Source of the DNA: Nitrospirota bacterium
GTDB lineage: Bacteria > Nitrospirota > Nitrospiria > Nitrospirales > NS-4
Assembly: GCA_005877815.1 (NCBI GenBank)
Contig: VBOG01000107.1
Span: 53,922 to 117,921, forward strand
DNA length: 64,000 nt
Reading direction: 5' to 3'
Shown: in pieces, positions 34,740 to 44,341 of the stretch
How positions within the stretch are numbered: the stretch's first letter is position 1
Layout: every line of letters starts with the position of its first letter
Notes under the pieces: model-generated
What the model was told of the DNA's origin: nothing
Seen by the model: only the letters and a program-made list of their open reading frames with translations
Databases searched by the model: none
Made by a program: the position numbers and the translations under genes

Positions 34740-35360
34740 CTAAGGAGCGTCGATGCCTTTCGCCTTTTCGCGAAGCTGCTGTGCCAGTGCCTCAAACGAC
34801 TCCTTATTAATGATGCGACGGAACTGTTCCCGATAGTTTTGGACGAGCCCTGTGCCCTCGACCACAACATCATAGACCCGCCATTCTCCGGAATTGTTAT
34901 GCATTTTATAATCGATCGGCACGATGGATTTCCCGGTATCAATCTGAGTTTTGACCTCGGCATAGTCTCCATCCGTAGTCTCTTTCAGGTACTGTACTTT
35001 TTCTCCGGAGTAGTTCTCGATCCTTCCGATGTAGGTATTGACGAGTAAGGTTTGAAATGATGCGACAAATTCCTTCTGCTCCTCCGGCGATCGCTTCGCC
35101 CATTCTTTCCCTAGCGTGCGCTTCGCCATTTCCGCATAGTTGAACCGGTGGCCGACCACTTCCTCCAACCGGACTCGGCGATCTTTCTTCTTGTCGAGTT
35201 TTTTCAATCCCGGATCTTCAAGAATCTTGATCACCTCATCGATCGTCTGCTTCAGAGCGTCCGTCGGCGGCCCCGCCCAGGCTGTATCGGCAGAGGCCGC
35301 GCCGAGAAGGATCACCGCGGCCATCACCGCGATGCCCAGCCCGTTTTTCACATATCCCAT
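34740..35360 (-). CDS. mlaC: MlaC-family phospholipid-binding periplasmic protein
   Basis: Periplasmic lipid carrier of the Mla pathway. The 206-residue product has a signal peptide (IAVMAAVILLGAASADTAWA) and the MlaC/Ttg2D domain (e.g. FNYAEMAKRTLGKEW, FVASFQTLLVNTYIGRI, VYDVVVEGTGLVQNYREQF). It lies just after mlaD in a run mlaE-mlaF-mlaD-mlaC. It shuttles lipid between inner and outer membrane components. Confidence 0.92.
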   Translation of the reverse strand: MGYVKNGLGIAVMAAVILLGAASADTAWAGPPTDALKQTIDEVIKILEDPGLKKLDKKKDRRVRLEEVVGHRFNYAEMAKRTLGKEWAKRSPEEQKEFVASFQTLLVNTYIGRIENYSGEKVQYLKETTDGDYAEVKTQIDTGKSIVPIDYKMHNNSGEWRVYDVVVEGTGLVQNYREQFRRIINKESFEALAQQLREKAKGIDAP

Positions 35361-35383
35361 TTCGATCTCCTTCGCATCGATCC

Positions 35384-35830
35384 TTATTTCACATTTCCAT
35401 GGATGAATTCACCGATGACCGATTCCAGATCGATTCCGGATTCCGTGTCGCGAATTTTCGCGCCCGGCGGCAATTCCTTGTCGGACCCGCCGGGAGTGAT
35501 CGCCACATACTTGTCCCCGATCAACCCGCGCGTTTTGATCGAGGCGATCGCATCTCCGTAGATTTTCACGTCCGGCTTCAACGCCAATGTGACAAGCGCC
35601 CGTTCCCCATGGAGGCTGATGCCCTTCACCTGGCCGACCTGAACGCCCGCGATCTCAACGGTCGAACCCGCCTTCAAGCCGGCGACCGAATCGAACTCGG
35701 CCTGAATGTGGCGTTGATGGCTCGATCCGATCACCTCCAGTTTGCCGAGCTTGACGGCAAGATACGTGAGGGCCGCAATCCCGATCAGGACAAAGATGCC
35801 GACTATCACTTCAATTTTGGTGTCATTCAT
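35384..35830 (-). CDS. mlaD: MlaD/MCE-domain protein
   Basis: The 148-residue protein has one N-terminal membrane helix (VGIFVLIGIAALTYLAVKLG) and one MCE domain (FDSVAGLKAGSTVEIAGVQVG, then TRGLIGDKYVAITPGG). MCE proteins form hexameric rings that funnel lipid between the permease and the periplasmic carrier. It lies between mlaF and mlaC with very short gaps. Confidence 0.93.
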   Translation of the reverse strand: MNDTKIEVIVGIFVLIGIAALTYLAVKLGKLEVIGSSHQRHIQAEFDSVAGLKAGSTVEIAGVQVGQVKGISLHGERALVTLALKPDVKIYGDAIASIKTRGLIGDKYVAITPGGSDKELPPGAKIRDTESGIDLESVIGEFIHGNVK

Positions 35831-35836
35831 CGAGGC

Positions 35837-36682
35837 CTATCCTTGTGATTGTTCCGTTCCTGTGGCCGCTGCGATTCCGGATGATTCGCACTGGCCGCCG
35901 ACGTTAATAAATTCGCGAACGACGGGATGTGTCGTTCGCTGGAACTCCTTGGCAGTCGCCATCTCGACAATGACGCCGTCCAGCAGCATCGCTACATAAT
36001 CGGAAATGCCGAAGACTTCAGGGATCTCATGGCTGACCATCACGGCCGTAAAGCCGAACCGGCGTTGAGTCTCCACAATCAGGTCGTGGATCGTCCTCGC
36101 CAGCAAGGGGTCGAGCCCTGTCGTCGGCTCATCGAAAAGCATGATCTCCGGCCCCATGACAAGCGCGCGCGCCAATCCGGCCCGCTTCCGCATGCCACCG
36201 CTCAACTCAGCGGGAAATTTATGGCCCATATCTGGGAGACCGACCTCCTCAAGCATGGCCCGGACCTTCTGCTCGATCTCGGTTTCGGACAGTGCGGTTT
36301 TTTCGCGCAGGGGGAAGGCGACATTTTCAAACACCGACAGTGAATCGAACAGCGCGGCACCCTGGAAGAGCATCGCGAATTTTTTTCGCACCTCATTCAG
36401 CTGGTGAGCTCCCAATGTGGTGATATCCACATCATCTACCAGCACCTGCCCTCGATCCGGTTTTAACAGCCCGATGAGATGCTTCAGCAGAACGCTCTTG
36501 CCGCCTCCGCTGCGGCCGATGATTGTCGTCAGCTTGCCGCGTGGAATGTCGAGATTTAGGCCTCTTAAGACAGGCTGCCCGCTGAATGTCTTCTCCACCC
36601 CGATCAAGCGAATGACGGGATCACCGGACACCTTCCCTGTGTCCATTTGAACGGCGGCCGTGTTTGCGTGAGGAACGCTCAC
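35837..36682 (-). CDS. mlaF: ABC transporter ATP-binding protein MlaF
   Basis: ATPase of the Mla lipid transporter. Walker A is GRSGGGKS, the signature is LSGGMRKRAGLARAL and Walker B is IMLFDEPTTGLDP. The start is GTG at 36682, which overlaps the mlaE stop by 4 bases (GTGA). An ATG 12 codons further in (MDTGKVSGDP) is an alternative. The track start at 36871 is inside mlaE. The product is about 281 residues, as usual for MlaF. Confidence 0.93.
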   Translation of the reverse strand: MSVPHANTAAVQMDTGKVSGDPVIRLIGVEKTFSGQPVLRGLNLDIPRGKLTTIIGRSGGGKSVLLKHLIGLLKPDRGQVLVDDVDITTLGAHQLNEVRKKFAMLFQGAALFDSLSVFENVAFPLREKTALSETEIEQKVRAMLEEVGLPDMGHKFPAELSGGMRKRAGLARALVMGPEIMLFDEPTTGLDPLLARTIHDLIVETQRRFGFTAVMVSHEIPEVFGISDYVAMLLDGVIVEMATAKEFQRTTHPVVREFINVGGQCESSGIAAATGTEQSQG

Positions 36683-37452
36683 AAGAGGACCGAGGTCAAA
36701 AAATAATCCCAAATAAGAATCAGCACAGAGGCCAGGACCACGGCCTCTGTCGTGGCTTTGCCGAGGCCCTCGGCGCTCATGCTGGTGTGGTACCCCTTGT
36801 ACGTGCACACCCAGGTCACGATCAACCCGAAGCTCAGCGCTTTCAGAAAGCCTCCGGAGACGTCTTTCCATTCGACGCTGGATTCCATCGAACTCGTATA
36901 GGCGCCTGAACTGACGCCAAGGAGTTGCACGCCGACCAGATAGCCTCCGTAGATGCCGATCAGATCGAAGATCGCGACCAGCATCGGCAAGACGAGGACA
37001 CCGGCCAGGACTTTCGGAGCGATGAGGTATTGCATGGGGCTGATGGCCATCGTGTCCAGCGCGTCGATCTGCTCGGTAATGCGCATCAGCCCGATCTCAG
37101 CGGTCATGGCGGAGCCCGCCCTGCCGGTGACCATCAGCGCGGCAAGCACCGGTCCCAGTTCCCGGATGATGCTGAGCGCGACGGCGGACCCGAGGAGTCC
37201 TTCTGCACCGAATTTGCGGAGCGAATAATAGCCCTGAAGCCCCAATACCATCCCGGTAAAAGAGCCGGTCAGCACGATGACAAACAGGGACTTCACCCCG
37301 ATAAAATGCATTTGTTTCAGCACCTGCACAAACCGAAACGGCGGACGGACCATCCAGGCAACCGTGCCGATCAGGAACAGCATCATTCGACCCATCTCCC
37401 GCAGGAGCCCAAGCGTGTGTCGGCCAAGACCGGCGACGGCGGTATCGATCAT
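36679..37452 (-). CDS. mlaE: MlaE-family lipid ABC transporter permease
   Basis: Integral membrane permease of the Mla-type transporter, about 257 residues from ATG 37452. Conserved segments include GSFTGMVLGLQGYYSLRKFGAE and GRAGSAMTAEIGLMRITEQIDAL, the hallmark of this family. The ATG overlaps the stop of hpnG by 4 bases (ATGA), so hopanoid metabolism and lipid transport are translationally coupled. Confidence 0.94.
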   Translation of the reverse strand: MIDTAVAGLGRHTLGLLREMGRMMLFLIGTVAWMVRPPFRFVQVLKQMHFIGVKSLFVIVLTGSFTGMVLGLQGYYSLRKFGAEGLLGSAVALSIIRELGPVLAALMVTGRAGSAMTAEIGLMRITEQIDALDTMAISPMQYLIAPKVLAGVLVLPMLVAIFDLIGIYGGYLVGVQLLGVSSGAYTSSMESSVEWKDVSGGFLKALSFGLIVTWVCTYKGYHTSMSAEGLGKATTEAVVLASVLILIWDYFLTSVLL

Positions 37453-38252
37453 CGCTGCGCTCCTATAGCCATCATGGAGATCTTTGTTTCTGTTGGCGGG
37501 ACATGCGCGCCCAGGACGATCACCAAGGCGCAAAAAAACTTCCGCAGGCTCTCAGAGGCGTGATCGGCATGGCGTTTCATCTGCCACAGACCCGGCATGA
37601 TGGTCGGCCGCTTCAGGAGTTCCCAGAAACAGCGCGCAGCGCCAAAAGGCGCAAACCACAGATTAAAGTCCATGGGCAGATCTTCAGCGACACGGTCCGA
37701 TATGGCACGGACGACCAGGAATGGAACACCGGCGGAAACGGCCACCTGTGCGATCGGCGCACTTTCCATGTCTACGGCTATCGCTCCGGTTCCGATCGCG
37801 AGGGCCTCCTTTTCGCTGGCCTGCCACAGGACACTTTTGACGGTGACCACAGGACCTTGACTCCACGTGATGACAGCATCACGCGCAGCGATAGTACCGC
37901 GTTCCCGGAATCCGATCTCGGTCTGGATCTCGCTTCGAGCGGTGTCCACAGACCAGTCAAGAACCCGAGTGCCGATAATCACGTCTCCGATCCCGGCAGC
38001 CCCTAAAGACCCCGCATATCCGGTCGAAATGATGGCATCCGGTGACCATTCGCTGACCGCTGCTTCGGTGGCTTGCCGGGCGGCTCGCGGACCGGTTCCT
38101 GTCTGCAGGAAGTACAGTTCTAGATCACCGAGCCGGCCCATGCAATAAGGAAATTGTCCCAGGCGGCTTCTAAAGAGAGGTCCGGCAGATCGGCACGCTG
38201 TCTGCGCCGGAAGAAGCTCACGGCGCGAGGCCGCTAAAACAGCCACGCGCAT
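37449..38252 (-). CDS. hpnG: Hopanoid-associated phosphorylase HpnG
   Basis: A phosphorylase/nucleosidase-superfamily protein of 267 residues. It has the glycine-rich IISTGYAGSLGAAGIGDVIIG segment and AVDMESAPIAQVAVSAGVPF, the nucleoside-binding Met-Glu region. HpnG is thought to remove adenine from adenosylhopane made by HpnH. It starts 2 bases after the squalene-hopene cyclase stop, which supports this over a general MTA/SAH nucleosidase. The C-terminal 40 residues are variable. Confidence 0.85.
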   Translation of the reverse strand: MRVAVLAASRRELLPAQTACRSAGPLFRSRLGQFPYCMGRLGDLELYFLQTGTGPRAARQATEAAVSEWSPDAIISTGYAGSLGAAGIGDVIIGTRVLDWSVDTARSEIQTEIGFRERGTIAARDAVITWSQGPVVTVKSVLWQASEKEALAIGTGAIAVDMESAPIAQVAVSAGVPFLVVRAISDRVAEDLPMDFNLWFAPFGAARCFWELLKRPTIMPGLWQMKRHADHASESLRKFFCALVIVLGAHVPPTETKISMMAIGAQR

Positions 38253-38254
38253 GA

Positions 38255-40408
38255 CTACGCTTCCAGGCGGAGATGTCCGTGCATGCGCTGGTGTTCTCGG
38301 ATTTCGTCCGCGCGGGACCGGCCCTTGGACTTGAGCGATCGATACATCGCAAGGGCCCAGAGTGGAAAATACTGACTGTAGCCATGGTAGCGAAGATAAA
38401 AGACGCGGGGGAACCCTGTCCCCGTGTGCATGCCTTCCGGCCAGGATCCGTCAGCGTCTTGATGGCGAAGAAGATAGTTGACGCCGCGCATGACGCTGAG
38501 GGACTCCATCTCTCCGGCACATAACAGCCCTATCAACGCCCACGCGGTCTGAGAAGCCGTGCTGAGACCGACGCCATGCGCCTCCTCCTCAGCATAGGAG
38601 AGACACGATTCCCCCCACCCGCCGTCAGGGTTCTGTTTGGAGACGAGCCAGATGACCGCGCGACGGACATACTCCGCCTGCATGTCTTCACCGATCGCCT
38701 TGAGACCGGCCAGCACCGACCATGTGCCGTAAATATAGTTCACGCCCCACCGCCCGTACCACGAGCCATTCTCTTCCTGCGTCTTCCGGAGAAATCGCAG
38801 AGCACGCACCGCTGCCGGATGAGACAAGCCATACCCCAATGCTCCGAGCATCTCCAACTCCCGTCCGGCGAGGTCCGCCGTGCTGGGATCCAACAACGCC
38901 CGGTGATCCGCGAACGGGATCTGATTGAACAGCATCTTATTGTTGTCCTTGTCGTAGGCTCCCCAGCCGCCGTCGCTGCTCTGCATGGCGAGCGTCCACT
39001 CCGCACCCCGTTGCATGGCGATCCGCTGAAGATCGGGCTCCGGCGTCACGATCTTCGACAGCGCGATCACGACCGCAGCCGTATCATCGTTGTCGGGGTA
39101 ATATTCATTCTCGAACTGGAAGTACCAGCCGCCGGGCTTCGCGTTCGGAGAGGAGACGATCCAGTCTCCGACCTTGTTGCATTGGCGTGCTAAGATCCAA
39201 CGAGCGGCGCGGACCAGCGCCGCGTGATCCTGAGGAAGGCCGCTTTCAATGAGCGCGCTCAGCGTCAGCGGCGTGTCCCACACCGGCGAGAAGCAGGGCT
39301 GCAAATGCAACGTGTCACCCGCATGAACCTCCAGCGCTTCAATTTCACCCAATGCCTTCCGGAAGAGAGCATCGTCGGTCTCATGTCCAAGACACCGGAG
39401 TGCAATGACGGAATTGGCCATCGCCGGATAAATCGCGCCCAAGCCGCCTTCTCCCGCCATTCGCTCGAGCATCCACTCTGCAGCGCGCTCGATCGCTTTT
39501 TTCCGGAGCCCTTTCGGGACGAGCCAATCATAGACCTTGAGGGCCGCATCCAGTGTGATAAATGCGTTCTGCCACGTGAGCCAGCGCTGATCCTTTCGGA
39601 AGGGAGGCTCGCGCCTAAAGTTCACGTCCTTGCGGGGAGTCGCATACAACTCCGCGATGCCCTGTTCCATGGAGACCCGACAGACCGGCTTCGCATTAAA
39701 GATGATCAGCAAGGGGACCAGCACCGCCCTGGACCAATACGAGAGGGCATAGAGACTGAAAAAGGTATGCGGCGGCAAGAGGATGATCTCGGCCGGCATG
39801 GTCGGCAGACCGCGCCAGTCATACTGATCGAACAAGGCCAACGTGATCTTGGTAAACACATTCGCCCGAACGACGCCCCCCTTGCTGAGAATGACTGAGT
39901 GGGCTTTCTGCATAAACGGTTCTTCGGCAGAAATGCCAGCCAGCTTTAAGGCAAAGTAGGCCTTCACCGAGGCGCTGATATCCGGTGGACCACCGTGGTA
40001 AATGGGCCAGCCGCCATCCGATAATTGCGCCTCGATCAGGTGCCGAACGGCCTTTCGCTGTTTCTCCAAGTCTACGAGGCCCAAGAACCGTCTGAGCATT
40101 ATGTATTCAGAGGTCAGGGTCGTATCCGCTTCAAGCTCGTGGACCCAATACCCGGCCTCATCCTGACGGCTCAGCAACCACGCCTGTGCCCGCCGGACCG
40201 CTTCATTCAGCGTCGCTCCCTGATGGGGAATGTATCCCGATTCGCTCCACCGAGGTTGCGCGGGAGCCTGCGAGAATAAATTGGGATTGCCGCCCACGAG
40301 GCGCATCAGGCGACGCGCATTCTGTCGGGCGCGCTGCTGCATATGCGGAGGCGCCGCGGAGAGAATTCTTTCAGACCAACTGGTCAGAAGACCGAGCAGT
40401 CGCTTCAC
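38255..40408 (-). CDS. shc: Squalene-hopene cyclase
   Basis: Cyclises squalene to hopene/hopanol in the membrane and is the committed step of hopanoid synthesis. The protein is 717 residues, at the long end for the family. The catalytic D-x-D-D-T-A motif is present near residue 435 (PDNDDTAAVV). Several QW repeats are visible (e.g. QSSDGGWGAYD, QNPDGGWGES, QDADGSWPEG). It heads a minus-strand run with hpnG, mlaEFDC, two outer-membrane proteins, dxs and ispG. Confidence 0.96.
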   Translation of the reverse strand: MKRLLGLLTSWSERILSAAPPHMQQRARQNARRLMRLVGGNPNLFSQAPAQPRWSESGYIPHQGATLNEAVRRAQAWLLSRQDEAGYWVHELEADTTLTSEYIMLRRFLGLVDLEKQRKAVRHLIEAQLSDGGWPIYHGGPPDISASVKAYFALKLAGISAEEPFMQKAHSVILSKGGVVRANVFTKITLALFDQYDWRGLPTMPAEIILLPPHTFFSLYALSYWSRAVLVPLLIIFNAKPVCRVSMEQGIAELYATPRKDVNFRREPPFRKDQRWLTWQNAFITLDAALKVYDWLVPKGLRKKAIERAAEWMLERMAGEGGLGAIYPAMANSVIALRCLGHETDDALFRKALGEIEALEVHAGDTLHLQPCFSPVWDTPLTLSALIESGLPQDHAALVRAARWILARQCNKVGDWIVSSPNAKPGGWYFQFENEYYPDNDDTAAVVIALSKIVTPEPDLQRIAMQRGAEWTLAMQSSDGGWGAYDKDNNKMLFNQIPFADHRALLDPSTADLAGRELEMLGALGYGLSHPAAVRALRFLRKTQEENGSWYGRWGVNYIYGTWSVLAGLKAIGEDMQAEYVRRAVIWLVSKQNPDGGWGESCLSYAEEEAHGVGLSTASQTAWALIGLLCAGEMESLSVMRGVNYLLRHQDADGSWPEGMHTGTGFPRVFYLRYHGYSQYFPLWALAMYRSLKSKGRSRADEIREHQRMHGHLRLEA

Positions 40409-40566
40409 GATTCCCTTACACCTTCCTGCCTAATGAATCCGAGATCCCGGTGAGCAAATACGCGGCATTTCTGCAGTACGGGTATAACAAACGTCACCAG
40501 CAGTGTCAAGATTACTACGGAGCCACCCCCCGGACATCCGGGACATCGAGCGCGAGGATGACAGAC

Positions 40567-43500
40567 CTATACGGTCGTCAGGAGCTTACTGAGTCTGACC
40601 GAGACCAGGGCGGAGATTCCCGGCTCTTCCATGGTCACCCCATAGAGAGAGTCCGCCACCTCCATCGTCTGCTTGCTGTGGGTGATGACAATGAACTGGC
40701 TGTTGGATGCCAGCCTTTGGAGCACCCTCGTGAACCTCACGGTATTCTCTTCATCCAGTGGCGCATCAATCTCATCAAGCACGCAGAACGGCGTGGGACG
40801 GATCAGAAAGCTTGCGAAGATGAGGGACATCGCCGTCAACGCCCGTTCCCCCCCCGACAACATAGTGATATTCTTCAGCCGCTTTCCGGGCGGCTGGGCG
40901 ACGATATCCACGCCCGGTTCGCCCCCCTCCTCGTCCTCAACCAGAAACAACTCGGCACGCCCGCCGTCGAAGAAGGTCGTAAACATCTCGCCGAACGTTG
41001 TTTGAAGCTGTTCGAAGGTTTCCATAAACAGTTGCTTGGTCTCCCGATTGATGCGGGAGATAATGGCCTTCAGCGAGGCGACCGATTGCGCGAGATCCTC
41101 CTCCTGTTTCAGCAGGAAATCGAGCCGATCTTTCAGCTCGCGATGTTCGTCAATCGCCATGACATTCACCGGTCCCAAGTCCTGCAACCGTCCGCGCTTC
41201 AGTGCAAGCTTCTCGCGTGATGGGCCAATGTCTTCATCCCGGACCTCGTCGCCGACCTCCGACACCGCCGTTTCGAAATTCACACCGTAGGTTCCCGTGA
41301 ATTGCGCGTCATACCCTTCGAGGCGAAGCTGGGCCTCCATGCGAAGAAGCCGTACGCTCTCCTGTTCCCGGTGAACTTCTTCAAGACGCTGCCGGGCCCG
41401 GTTCCATTCGCTCTCCTGAGCACGAAGGGCGGCGACACGCAACGTCTGCGCCTCTTGATGCTCCTTTAACCGCTGTCTGGCCTCGTCCACGCCGTGAATG
41501 ATTGCAGGCAGCGACGCCTCCGTCTGCCGTCGTTCGTCGCATGCTGCCTGTCCAGCGCTCAGTAATCGTGCCGCCTCGCGCTCCAGTTCAGAGAGCCTGA
41601 CATGTCGCACCCCAATGGCGTCCTCGTGCCGGCTGATATCGCGACGCGCCTGATCGAGACGGTCGCAGAGCGTTGCTTTCTCCAATCGCACCTGTGCGAC
41701 CACGGCCTGTTGATGAGTGAACGCGTCCTCATTCGCCGCCACGTCGTTCTGCCGTTCGACCAGTCCCTGTTCGGCCGCCAGTTTTTGAGATTCCAACCGC
41801 TCGAGCTCCTCTCGGAGAGACTGCTCGGAAGCGGTCAACGCGTTCAGCTCCGCTTCGGCAGCCAGACGCTCGGCAAGCGTCGTCTCAATCCGCTGCCGCC
41901 ATTCGGTCACGTCCTCTTCAGCCCGTTGTTGGTCCTTTCGCTCGCTCAGCACAGCCATTTCCAAAGTGCGCACCTCGGCTTCCAAGGCTTCGAGCGGCAG
42001 AGCAGCCGATTGAAATGACTCTTCAAGAATCCCCCGCTCCGCCCGGGCTCTCTCAACCCGGCGTTCCAGATCTTCGATTTGTGCCGTCAGCGACAGCAGT
42101 TCCCGTTCACGGCTGATGGCGCCGACCGCCGCTCCGATAGGAGTTCCGCTCACCATTCCCTCCGGCGTCAGAATCTCTCCCTTGACCGTGACCAAGACCG
42201 CGCGCCTCGCCTCGTTCATAGACGCCCACACCGTGATCGCGCGCTCAAGACTATCCACGATGACGACGCCTGCGAGCAGGTACTGCACCAGATCTTCGTA
42301 CCCGTCCCGTGCCCGCACCAACGACAATGCTGAACCAAGGACGCCCGGCCCGTCGAATGTCACGGCAGGCGGTCCGCCAAACAGCCGTGGCCGTCGCGGA
42401 AGAAAACTGCCCCCGCCCAGTCCTTGCGCCTTCAATGTCTCTAACAGCGACACGGCCTCAGAAGGCGTTTCGATCAGCGCGCTCACGAGTCGATGGCCAA
42501 GTACCGCTTCAACGGCGGCCTCATATTCCGCGGGCACCGTCAACACCTGTGTCACCGTCTCCCCGAACCGGTCCGTGACCGACGGAGGCAAGATGACGGC
42601 GTCTTGCTTCACGGCATGCAAAGCCTTCCCTCGGGCGATCGACACGGTCAGCTTTTCCTGCAGTCGAACGATCTGCTGATCGCATTCCGCAATGTCTGCT
42701 TTCAGGCGATGGGCTGTCTCTGCATGATCACCGCGAGAGGTGCCGGATGCCGCCAATTGCGTTTCGAGTTCCTGTTTCCGAACGGTATGCGACGAAAGGG
42801 CAACAGTCACCGCATCGAGCCTCGCCCCTGCCCGGACCCGGTCCTGCTCCAGCCGTTCGACCCGTCGCGACAGTTCACCGGCCCGTGCACGATCGCTTGC
42901 GAGGCGGTTTACCGCGGCCGTTCCCGCCAGGACATGTTCCATCACGGCGGCGCGCGCCGACTCCAGCAACGCTTGGCTTTCGCGATACCGTTGTTGAGCT
43001 GCGGACAACGCGGTCTCAACCTCTGCTGCCAAATTCGATGTGAGGGCAAACGCCGCTTGCAGTTCTTCGGCCGTGACGCGAAGGCCCTTCACCTCCGTCT
43101 CCGCATCGCGTTGCTCGGTCCGAACATGCTCGACATCCGCCTCCACACGCCTGCGCTGTTCTTCGAGAAACGCAATTTTTTGAACCATGAGTTCGATGGC
43201 CGTTCCGGCTTGAGTCATCCGTGCTTCCGCAGCCGCCATCTGTTCACGTACCGCCGAAAGCGCCGTTTCGCTATGGGTCACCTCCAACTGCATTGTCTCG
43301 ACAGATGCCGCATGGCGTCCGACGACCGCCACTTCTGCACTCTCGCGCATGTCCAGCTCATTGAGGCGCCGGTCGTTCTCATGGCGTTCACCCGCCACTT
43401 CCCGGTAATCGTGGACTAAGACCCGCAACTCCAGCCGTCTGACTTCTTGACGCAGCGCTTGATAGGCTTCAGCCGCACGCGCCTGGCGCTCCAGGCTCCC

Positions 43501-44142
43501 GAGCTGCCGCTTGACCTCATTCACGATGTCCCGGACTCGCAAAAGATTTTGTGTCGTCGCATCCAACTTGCGGAGCGCTTCGGCTTTTTGTTTCTTGTAA
43601 CGGATAATGCCGGCGGTTTCTTCGATTAGCTCCCGCCGTTCGAGTGGCGAGGCTTTCAAGAGGCGGTCAATCATTCCCTGCTCGATGACGGTGTGCCCTT
43701 TGCTGCCGGCTCGGCTATCGAGCAACAAGCTCCGGATGTCTTTCAATCGGCATGGGGTCTTATTGATGAAGTACTCGCTGACACCATCGCGGAACAGCCG
43801 CCGCGTGACCATGACTTCGCGACATTCTTCCAACGAGTACGGCAAGGGGGCTGGAGCCGCGTCAGTTGGCGATGGCCCATTGTCCACTGCGCCCAGTATC
43901 AGAGAGACTTCAGTCATCCCATGGGGTTTTCGTGACTCGGTGCCATTGAAGATGACATCCTCCATACGCTCGCTTCGCATCGCCTTGGTGCTCTGCTCGC
44001 CGAGCACCCACAGGATCGCATCGAGAATGTTGCTTTTACCGGTTCCGTTCGGCCCGACCACAGCCGTAATGCCGGGCTGGAAAAACAGGCGGGATTCGAC
44101 GAACGATTTGAACCCGTTCATCTCCAATTGTTTGAGATACAT
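40567..44142 (-). CDS. smc: Chromosome segregation protein SMC
   Basis: ATPase that organises and segregates the chromosome. The 1191-residue protein has an N-terminal Walker A (GPNGTGKSNILDA, residues 32-44), two long coiled coils around a hinge (about residues 500-650, YEAAVEAVLGHRLVSALIE) and C-terminal LSGGERALTAMSL plus Walker B (FCVLDEIDAPLDEEN). GAGGAG five bases before ATG supports the start. It is divergent from oleA, with a 199-base spacer that likely holds both promoters. Confidence 0.96.
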   Translation of the reverse strand: MYLKQLEMNGFKSFVESRLFFQPGITAVVGPNGTGKSNILDAILWVLGEQSTKAMRSERMEDVIFNGTESRKPHGMTEVSLILGAVDNGPSPTDAAPAPLPYSLEECREVMVTRRLFRDGVSEYFINKTPCRLKDIRSLLLDSRAGSKGHTVIEQGMIDRLLKASPLERRELIEETAGIIRYKKQKAEALRKLDATTQNLLRVRDIVNEVKRQLGSLERQARAAEAYQALRQEVRRLELRVLVHDYREVAGERHENDRRLNELDMRESAEVAVVGRHAASVETMQLEVTHSETALSAVREQMAAAEARMTQAGTAIELMVQKIAFLEEQRRRVEADVEHVRTEQRDAETEVKGLRVTAEELQAAFALTSNLAAEVETALSAAQQRYRESQALLESARAAVMEHVLAGTAAVNRLASDRARAGELSRRVERLEQDRVRAGARLDAVTVALSSHTVRKQELETQLAASGTSRGDHAETAHRLKADIAECDQQIVRLQEKLTVSIARGKALHAVKQDAVILPPSVTDRFGETVTQVLTVPAEYEAAVEAVLGHRLVSALIETPSEAVSLLETLKAQGLGGGSFLPRRPRLFGGPPAVTFDGPGVLGSALSLVRARDGYEDLVQYLLAGVVIVDSLERAITVWASMNEARRAVLVTVKGEILTPEGMVSGTPIGAAVGAISRERELLSLTAQIEDLERRVERARAERGILEESFQSAALPLEALEAEVRTLEMAVLSERKDQQRAEEDVTEWRQRIETTLAERLAAEAELNALTASEQSLREELERLESQKLAAEQGLVERQNDVAANEDAFTHQQAVVAQVRLEKATLCDRLDQARRDISRHEDAIGVRHVRLSELEREAARLLSAGQAACDERRQTEASLPAIIHGVDEARQRLKEHQEAQTLRVAALRAQESEWNRARQRLEEVHREQESVRLLRMEAQLRLEGYDAQFTGTYGVNFETAVSEVGDEVRDEDIGPSREKLALKRGRLQDLGPVNVMAIDEHRELKDRLDFLLKQEEDLAQSVASLKAIISRINRETKQLFMETFEQLQTTFGEMFTTFFDGGRAELFLVEDEEGGEPGVDIVAQPPGKRLKNITMLSGGERALTAMSLIFASFLIRPTPFCVLDEIDAPLDEENTVRFTRVLQRLASNSQFIVITHSKQTMEVADSLYGVTMEEPGISALVSVRLSKLLTTV

Positions 44143-44341
44143 GCGATCTCCTCTGTGAGCGGCCTTCTACCATATCTCGTGGGGAATTGTAAAGTAAAAC
44201 ACCGGATATGGGGCATGTCTCTGCACATCGCCTATCCAAGAGGGTCGCCTCTAGCGACCAAACCTTGACCCCCCAAGCACGCTTGTTTAGAATGCCACCG
44301 CTCCCGTCAGCCATACAAAAACCCCGACACCTCTCCAGTCG

